From Archangium gephyra (lineage in GTDB: Bacteria; Myxococcota; Myxococcia; Myxococcales; Myxococcaceae), in NCBI RefSeq assembly GCF_001027285.1, contig NZ_CP011509.1, forward strand, positions 9,758,501-9,822,500: a stretch of DNA of 64,000 nucleotides. Reading direction: 5' to 3'. The notes beneath the pieces are model-generated. The model was not told the origin of the DNA. It searched no databases and saw nothing but the letters and a program-made list of their open reading frames with translations. Shown piece by piece: positions 58,888 to 64,000 of the stretch (its first letter is position 1; the number at the start of each line of letters is the position of its first letter). The position numbers and the translations under genes were made by a program.

Positions 58888-60219
58888 ATGTCGAAGAGCC
58901 CCCGCCTGGCTTCCCAGGGTCTGTCCCATCAAGACGTGCTCGCCCGGATGCGCGCGATGCGCACCGAGGATGCGCGCTGGCAGGAGGGCCGGACGTGGAG
59001 CCTCGTCTACAACGCGGGCGAGGACATCCGCCGGGTGGCAGCCGAGGCCTACACCGAGTTCATGTCGGAGAACGGCCTCAGCCCCCTGGCCTTCCCCAGC
59101 CTGAGGCGCTTCGAGGCCGAGGTGCTCGCCATCGCGGCCGAGCTCTTCCACGGCCCCACCGCCGCCGGAACGATGACGTCCGGAGGCACCGAGTCCATCC
59201 TCATGGCCGTCAAGACGGCCCGTGACTTCGCCCGCGCCGAGCGGGGCATCTCCGAGCCGGAGCTGGTGCTGCCCGCCTCCGTCCACCCCGCCTTCCAGAA
59301 GGCCGCCCACTACTTCGGGGTGAAGCCCATCAACGTCCCCGTGGGGCCCGACTTCCGCGCGGACGTGGCCGCCATGCGCGCCGCCGTGGGCCCGCGCACC
59401 GTGCTCGTCGTGGGCTCGGCGCCTTCCTATCCGCACGGGGTGATGGACCCCATCTCCGAGCTCGCCGCCATGGCCCAGGAGAAGGGTGTCCTCTTCCACG
59501 TGGATGCCTGTCTCGGAGGCTTCCTGCTGCCCTTCGCAAAGCGGCTCGGCCACGGCATCCCCGACTTCGACTTCACCGTGCCCGGCGTCACCAGCCTGTC
59601 GGCGGACCTGCACAAGTACGGCTACGCCGCCAAGGGCGCCTCCATCGTCCTCTACCGCACCCCCGAGCTGCGCCGGCACCAGTTCTTCACCTACGCCGGT
59701 TGGAGCGGCGGCATCTACGCCTCGCCCTCCATGGCCGGCACCCGCCCCGGGGGCGCCATCGCCGCGGCCTGGGCCATCCTCAAGTACCTCGGCGAGGAGG
59801 GGTACCTGCGGCTGGCCCGCACGGTGCTCGACACCTCGAAGGCCCTGCGCGAGGGCATCTCCGCCGTGCCCGGGTTGAAGCTGCTGGGCAAGCCTTCGCT
59901 CAGCATCTTCGCCTTCACCTCGGACACCCTGGACATCTACGCACTGGGTGATGCCATGGAGGCGCGCGGCTGGAAGCTGGACCGGCAGATGATGCCTCCC
60001 GCGCTGCACCTGATGGTGACGCCGGCCCATGCCGCGGTGGTGGAGCCCTTCCTCGCGGACCTGCGCGCGTGCGCCGCCAGCCTCGCCTCCGGAGAGCCCG
60101 CGCCGGATGGCAGCGCGGCCATGTACGGCATGCTCGGCGCCCTCCCCGACCCCAAGGACGCCGAGGGCTTCATCCTTCAATTCATGGACGGGCTGTACGA
60201 CGTCTCCGAGCAGGAGTGA
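58888..60219 (+). CDS. Sphingosine-1-phosphate lyase-like PLP enzyme
   Basis: 443 residues, group II decarboxylase fold. The PLP lysine is Lys243 in SADLHKYGYAAKG, almost identical to the SADTHKYGYAPKG of eukaryotic sphingosine-1-phosphate lyases. Other motifs: GTMTSGGTESILMAVKTARD (PLP phosphate site), ELVLPASVHPAFQKAAHYFG, LVVGSAPSYPHGVMDPISEL, HVDACLGGFLLPF with the Asp that contacts the pyridine N, and YAGWSGGIYASPSMAGTRPG near the substrate end. The N-terminus lacks the membrane helix of the animal enzyme. It would split phosphorylated long-chain bases into an aldehyde and phosphoethanolamine. Myxobacteria are known to make sphingolipid-like lipids. ATG 58888 has GGAG; two genes follow closely on the same strand. 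Confidence 0.88.
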   Translation: MSKSPRLASQGLSHQDVLARMRAMRTEDARWQEGRTWSLVYNAGEDIRRVAAEAYTEFMSENGLSPLAFPSLRRFEAEVLAIAAELFHGPTAAGTMTSGGTESILMAVKTARDFARAERGISEPELVLPASVHPAFQKAAHYFGVKPINVPVGPDFRADVAAMRAAVGPRTVLVVGSAPSYPHGVMDPISELAAMAQEKGVLFHVDACLGGFLLPFAKRLGHGIPDFDFTVPGVTSLSADLHKYGYAAKGASIVLYRTPELRRHQFFTYAGWSGGIYASPSMAGTRPGGAIAAAWAILKYLGEEGYLRLARTVLDTSKALREGISAVPGLKLLGKPSLSIFAFTSDTLDIYALGDAMEARGWKLDRQMMPPALHLMVTPAHAAVVEPFLADLRACAASLASGEPAPDGSAAMYGMLGALPDPKDAEGFILQFMDGLYDVSEQE

Positions 60220-60223
60220 GCCC

Positions 60224-61360
60224 ATGACCGCGATGGGGCTCTTCCAGGTACTGGCGCTCGTGGGCTTCCCCGGGCTCTCCCTGCTCGCCGCGCGCCACCT
60301 CAAGCCCGTGGCCTGGGTGGGCCCCGTGGTCGTCTGTTACGCCTTCGGCATCATCCTCGGCAACCTCCCGGGGCTGGGGCTGCAGGAGCGGCTGAGCCTC
60401 TCGGTCAGCGAGGCCGCCGTTCCCCTGGCCATTCCCCTGCTCCTCTTCACCACGAACGTGCCCCGGTGGCTGCGGCTCGCGCGGCCCACGCTGCTGTCCT
60501 TCGGACTGGCGTGTCTGTCCGCCATGGTGAGCGCCGCCGTCGTGGGCTTCGCCTTGTCGGACCGCTCGGACGAGTGGTGGAAGATGTCCGGCATGCTGGT
60601 GGGCGTCTACACCGGCGGCACCGCCAACATGAACGCCATCGGCCTGGCGCTCCACGTCCGCGAGGAGACCCTCATCCTCCTCAACACCGCGGACATCGTC
60701 GTCGGCGCCGTCTACCTCCTCATCCTGGTGACGGTGGCCCAGCGGATCGCCCTGCTCTTCCTGCCGCGCTTCCCGAATGCCACCGGCTGGGACGAGGGCG
60801 AGGCACAGGAGGCGGAAGGCACCGGGGGCTTCACCTGGAGCCAGGCGCGCGGCATGGCGCTGGCCTTCCTCCTCGCCGCGCTCATCGTGGGCGGGTCCGT
60901 GGGAGGGACGCTCCTGGTGTTCGGCCGGATGGAGGCGCCCGTGGTGCTGCTGCTCATCACCTCGCTGAGCCTGGCCGCGTCCTTCAAGCCCGCGGTCCGT
61001 GAGTTGCCGGGCAGCTATGCGATGGGGGACTACGCACTGCTCGTCTTCTGCGTGGCCGTTGGCACGCTCGCGGACGCGAGCCGCATGCGGGACACGGGCC
61101 TCTTCGTCTTCGTCTTCTGCGCCGGCGTGGTGGTGCTCGCCGTGGGGCTGCACTTCGCCCTCGCCGCCCTCTTCCGCATCGACGCGGACACCGCCCTCAT
61201 CACCTCCACCGCCACCATCTTCGGTCCGCCCTTCATCGGTCCGGTGGCGCGCGCGCTGCGCAACCGCGAGCTCATGGTGTCCGGCCTCACCACCGGCATC
61301 ATGGGCTACGCCGTGGGCACCTATCTCGGACTCGCCGTGGCCTGGTTGCTGCGGCCCTGA
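60224..61360 (+). CDS. DUF819-family integral membrane protein
   Basis: 378 residues with about ten hydrophobic helices (LFQVLALVGFPGLSLLAARH; WVGPVVVCYAFGIILGNLPG; LLVFCVAVGTLADASRMRDT; TTGIMGYAVGTYLGLAVAWL). The sequence GVYTGGTANMNAIGLALHV and the second half TSTATIFGPPFIGPVARALR are hallmarks of the DUF819 (YjcL-like) family, whose fold resembles sodium-coupled transporters such as the bile-acid/sodium symporters. Substrate unknown. It begins four bases after the lyase stop, with AGGAG overlapping the lyase end, so the two are coexpressed. A role in moving a lyase substrate or product is an inference from position only. Confidence 0.87.
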   Translation: MTAMGLFQVLALVGFPGLSLLAARHLKPVAWVGPVVVCYAFGIILGNLPGLGLQERLSLSVSEAAVPLAIPLLLFTTNVPRWLRLARPTLLSFGLACLSAMVSAAVVGFALSDRSDEWWKMSGMLVGVYTGGTANMNAIGLALHVREETLILLNTADIVVGAVYLLILVTVAQRIALLFLPRFPNATGWDEGEAQEAEGTGGFTWSQARGMALAFLLAALIVGGSVGGTLLVFGRMEAPVVLLLITSLSLAASFKPAVRELPGSYAMGDYALLVFCVAVGTLADASRMRDTGLFVFVFCAGVVVLAVGLHFALAALFRIDADTALITSTATIFGPPFIGPVARALRNRELMVSGLTTGIMGYAVGTYLGLAVAWLLRP

Positions 61361-61377
61361 CGTACCTGGAGTCTTCC

Positions 61378-62736
61378 ATGCATCCGACTCGGACGACGTG
61401 GGCAGTGGTGCTCTCCGCCGCGCTGGCCGCCGCTCCCGCGTGGGCGGAAGAGGCCCCCCCGCAAGCCCTCGAGGCCCCCGGCCCCGAGCCCATCCCCGCG
61501 CCACCGCCCGCCCCCGCGCCCCGGACGGGCTGGGGCGTGCAGGGCCTGCCGCTGGTCAACTTCAACAGCGACGAGGGCTTTGGTTACGGCGCGCGGTTGA
61601 TGGTGGTGGACTCGGGTGACGGTACCCAGAAGCCCTACCGCCTGGCCTTCATCGCGCAGTTCTTCCAGACGACGAATGGGGTGGGCATGCACCGCCTCAT
61701 CGTGGATGCGCCCGGTTTCCTGTCGTCCCCGTGGCGATTGACCACGGACGTCAGTCTGCTCAATGACCGGTTCTCGCCGTACTACGGCCTGGGGAGCGCG
61801 GCGGGGTATGAGCCCGCGTTCGCCGCGTGCGAGGACCGGGGAGCGCTGAAGTCGGACCCGAACGCCTGCCCGGGCAACCCGGACTTCCGCGGCCTGCGCT
61901 ACTACACCTTCGAGCAGCGCTCCCTTCCGAGCGTGATGCTGAACGTGCGCCGGCCCCTGAGTGGTCCCTGGCAGGTGGCGCTGGGTTATCGCTTCCGTCT
62001 CACCACGGTACAGACGCGCTACAACGCGGAGGACCTGGGACAGGCGAGGGACTCGCGGCTGGTGGAGGACGCTCGCGCGGGGTTGCTCACCGGGCTGAAT
62101 GGGGACTCGGACGCGCCGGCCTCCTTCCGCACCGCCGAAGTGACCGCCGGCCTGCTGTTGGATCTCCGCGACAACGAGCCGGCCCCGGTGCGCGGCATGT
62201 TCCACGAGCTCGCGCTGCGCGGGGCCACCGGGGTGACGGGCAGTGCCTTCTCGTACTGGGGCGCCACCGCCAACCTGCGCTTCTACCACCCCGTGTTCGA
62301 CGACCGGCTCGTGGCCGCCCTGCGCCTCTTCGTCGATGTCATGGGCGGAGACGTCCCCTTCGTCCTGCTCTCCGCCTTCAGCGGCGTGGAGTGGCGCGAG
62401 GGCTGGGGCGGCATCGGCGGCGTGTACACCGCCCGCGGCATCCTCAAGAACCGGCTCCAGGGTCAGGTGAAGACGCTCGCCAACGGGGAGCTGCGCTGGA
62501 AGTTCCTCTCCGTGGCTCCGGGGAATCAGCGGCTGGACTTCACCCTCGTCGCGTTCCTCGACGCCGGACAGGCCTGGACGGACCTGCGCTTCCTCGACGG
62601 CGGGAGCCCTCGCTACGCGGGCGGCGGCGGACTTCGCATCGCCTGGGAGGACAACTTCATCCTCCGGCTCGACTACGGCGTCAGCCCGAGTGACGGAACC
62701 TCGGGCTTCTACCTGGACTTCAACCACCTGTTCTGA
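61378..62736 (+). CDS. BamA/D15-like outer-membrane beta-barrel protein
   Basis: 452 residues. Signal peptide WAVVLSAALAAAPAWAEEA, then a Pro/Ala-rich segment (PIPAPPPAPAPRTGW) and a long barrel of amphipathic strands: GWGVQGLPLVNFNSDEGFGY, YRLAFIAQFFQTTNG, GYRFRLTTVQTRYN, TAEVTAGLLLDLRDNEPAPV, GVYTARGILKNRLQGQVKTL, ending LDYGVSPSDGTSGFYLDFNH-LF. The final phenylalanine is the outer-membrane sorting signal. The resemblance is to the surface-antigen (BamA C-terminal) domain without POTRA repeats. ATG 61378 has GGAG and lies 17 bases after the DUF819 stop, so lyase, transporter-like and barrel genes form a likely operon. Confidence 0.87.
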   Translation: MHPTRTTWAVVLSAALAAAPAWAEEAPPQALEAPGPEPIPAPPPAPAPRTGWGVQGLPLVNFNSDEGFGYGARLMVVDSGDGTQKPYRLAFIAQFFQTTNGVGMHRLIVDAPGFLSSPWRLTTDVSLLNDRFSPYYGLGSAAGYEPAFAACEDRGALKSDPNACPGNPDFRGLRYYTFEQRSLPSVMLNVRRPLSGPWQVALGYRFRLTTVQTRYNAEDLGQARDSRLVEDARAGLLTGLNGDSDAPASFRTAEVTAGLLLDLRDNEPAPVRGMFHELALRGATGVTGSAFSYWGATANLRFYHPVFDDRLVAALRLFVDVMGGDVPFVLLSAFSGVEWREGWGGIGGVYTARGILKNRLQGQVKTLANGELRWKFLSVAPGNQRLDFTLVAFLDAGQAWTDLRFLDGGSPRYAGGGGLRIAWEDNFILRLDYGVSPSDGTSGFYLDFNHLF

Positions 62737-63345
62737 TCACTGCCCCAGGGCGCGCTCGATGCGCGCCCGCAGCGCGGACTCGGAGAGCGCGCCCCGCTGC
62801 GCGTCCACCACCCGGCCCTCGCGGTCCAGGAAGTAGAGCGTCGGCAACGCCGTCACCTGGAACGCCGCCGCCATCTCGTCCGGCGCGTACACCACGTACG
62901 GCGCCAGGTCCGGCATCCGGCTCACCACGAACTCCTCCACGAACAGCGGCGCGTCCGGCATCTCGTCCCGGCTCGCCGCCACGAAGACGAGCCCCTTGGA
63001 CTCGTACTCCTTGGCCAGCTTGATGAGCGACGGCATCTCCGCCTGGCACGGCGGGCACCACGTCGCCCAGAAGTCCAGCATCACCACCTTGCCCCGCAGA
63101 TCCGCCAGCGACAGCTTCTTGCCGTCGTACGTCTGCATCGGCACCGACGGCGCCGTCGTCCCATCCGACGCCAGCCGCGCCCGCATCGCCTCCTGCACGC
63201 CCAGGTACCCCAACCCCGCCATGCCCAGCAGCGCCGTCACCACCAGCAGCCCCTTGCTCCACCCATGGCGCGCGGGTCCCGGCGCGCTCCCCTCGCCCAC
63301 CTGCTCCGGCCGCCCCTCGGTGTCCGCGTTCCGCTGCTCCGTCAC
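62737..63345 (-). CDS. TlpA-type membrane-anchored thioredoxin
   Basis: 202 residues from the GTG at 63345. This start overlaps the TGA of the upstream gene (GTGA) and gives a short basic N-terminus followed by one transmembrane helix (GLLVVTALLGMAGLGYLGVQ). The periplasmic part is a TlpA/ResA-like thioredoxin: MLDFWATWCPPCQAEMPSLI with the CPPC redox site, VFVAASRDEMPDAPLFVEEF, then cis-Pro in FQVTALPTLYFLDREGRVVD. It would reduce disulfides, for example during cytochrome maturation or for a specific client. The cotranscribed upstream zinc-ribbon protein is a possible partner. Confidence 0.9.
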   Translation of the reverse strand: MTEQRNADTEGRPEQVGEGSAPGPARHGWSKGLLVVTALLGMAGLGYLGVQEAMRARLASDGTTAPSVPMQTYDGKKLSLADLRGKVVMLDFWATWCPPCQAEMPSLIKLAKEYESKGLVFVAASRDEMPDAPLFVEEFVVSRMPDLAPYVVYAPDEMAAAFQVTALPTLYFLDREGRVVDAQRGALSESALRARIERALGQ

Positions 63346-63998
63346 GTGCCTGCGCTCCTCGTCGTCTTCAACACCCGGTGCACCTGCTTCAGCACCCCCC
63401 GCACTCCCCGCCTCACCCCCGGCCTCCTCACCACCCACTCCGCCACCCCAGGCCCATACCGGTAGTACACCCGGATGAATTCCCGCCCCAGCCCGTGCTG
63501 GCGCAGCACCTCGTCCCGGAATTCCCGGAACGCCACCAGCTCCGGGGCCCCCTCGCCGAACGCCGCCGTCACCACGAAGCACGAGCCCGCCGGTGAAATC
63601 CACATCAGCCGGTCGTTCGTCAGGTTGCGCACCACCTTCAGCTCGCGCGCCTCGGTGTACAGGAAGACCAGCAGGTCCCTCCTCGCCACCGGAAACTCCT
63701 CGCCGCTCGCCTCCTCGAACTCGATGCGCGAGCTGCCCGAGCCCCTCACCTCGTCCACCGTGAAGAAGTAGCGCCGCGAGCTGCTCTTGTGCTCGATCTC
63801 CAGCGCGCGCAGCTCGCCGAAGTACGCGAGGAACGGGGTGCTACACGCCGGGCACACGTAGCGGCGCGTCCCCGGCCCCGGCACGAAGCCGTAGTCGTTG
63901 ATGCGCTTGCAGCCCGTGTTGGGGCAGATGAGCTTCACCTGCGCCACCGGATCCTGCCGCGGATCGTACCGCGAGGCCCCCGACGTCCGGTCATACAC
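63342..63998 (-). CDS. Zinc-ribbon protein of unknown function (start near window edge)
   Basis: At least 218 residues from a GTG at 63998; the frame stays open to the window end, so the true start may lie outside. A zinc ribbon is visible near the N-terminus (LICPNTGCKRINDYG and YVCPACSTPFLAYFG: CxxxxC and CxxC). The middle is beta-rich (RYFFTVDEVRGSGSSRIEFE; RDLLVFLYTEARELKVVRNL; LMWISPAGSCFVVTAAFGEG). The end is a basic amphipathic helix (EWVVRRPGVRRGVRGVLKQV). No catalytic motif or signal peptide. Its stop overlaps the start of the TlpA-type thioredoxin gene, so the two are translationally coupled. Family not recognised. Confidence 0.75.
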   Translation of the reverse strand: MYDRTSGASRYDPRQDPVAQVKLICPNTGCKRINDYGFVPGPGTRRYVCPACSTPFLAYFGELRALEIEHKSSSRRYFFTVDEVRGSGSSRIEFEEASGEEFPVARRDLLVFLYTEARELKVVRNLTNDRLMWISPAGSCFVVTAAFGEGAPELVAFREFRDEVLRQHGLGREFIRVYYRYGPGVAEWVVRRPGVRRGVRGVLKQVHRVLKTTRSAGT

Positions 63999-64000
63999 CG

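Overview
The window is high-GC DNA that most resembles a large-genome myxobacterium of the Cystobacter/Archangium/Myxococcus type. The evidence is the run of Ser/Thr kinases fused to NTPase and sensor domains, an ADYC-domain secreted protein, WG-repeat and TPR proteins, many secreted lipoproteins, paired M16 peptidases, and a tmRNA whose tag reads ANDNVELALAA. Species cannot be fixed from sequence alone.

Layout. 1-18.6 kb is a signalling and metabolic block: the end of a histidine kinase, a GapN-like aldehyde dehydrogenase, a small membrane protein, a PhoD-type phosphatase, a kinase-NTPase-FGE fusion interrupted by a one-base frameshift, an ADYC protein, a Tat-exported amidohydrolase, and a 1756-residue kinase/ATPase/histidine-kinase protein. 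18.6-51.6 kb is accessory and rearranged. Three direct repeats derived from the tmRNA 3' end lie at 18.6, 24.9 and 51.6 kb; the last is the tmRNA gene itself, with a tyrosine-recombinase remnant beside it. This suggests one or two integrated islands stacked at ssrA. Within it are five decayed tails of one IS91-type transposase, all on the plus strand, several next to truncated genes, plus remnants of AraC, LysR, CHAT, GFA and REP-associated transposase genes. Intact cargo includes TPR proteins, SDR dehydrogenases with divergent LysR and HxlR regulators, a Hint-domain secreted protein, a beta-propeller-like lipoprotein, a lipoprotein ending in an F-box-associated (Fbs1-like) sugar-binding domain, a PQQ-type sugar dehydrogenase, a zinc peptidase, a methyltransferase and an O-antigen-ligase-type membrane protein. 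A tRNA-like RNA with its own terminator lies at 42.6 kb.

52-64 kb looks like ordinary chromosome: an overlapping active/inactive M16 peptidase pair, an OmpA-like porin with calcium-type repeats, an overlapping pair of unknown genes with a glycine-zipper membrane protein, a likely operon of sphingosine-1-phosphate-lyase-like enzyme, DUF819 membrane protein and outer-membrane beta-barrel, and a zinc-ribbon/TlpA thioredoxin pair.

The points most worth a second look are the F-box-associated domain in a bacterial lipoprotein, the ssrA-derived repeats with a compensatory change in the copied terminator, the tRNA-like RNA, the HxlR operator with a TTG start, and the kinase-FGE frameshift.
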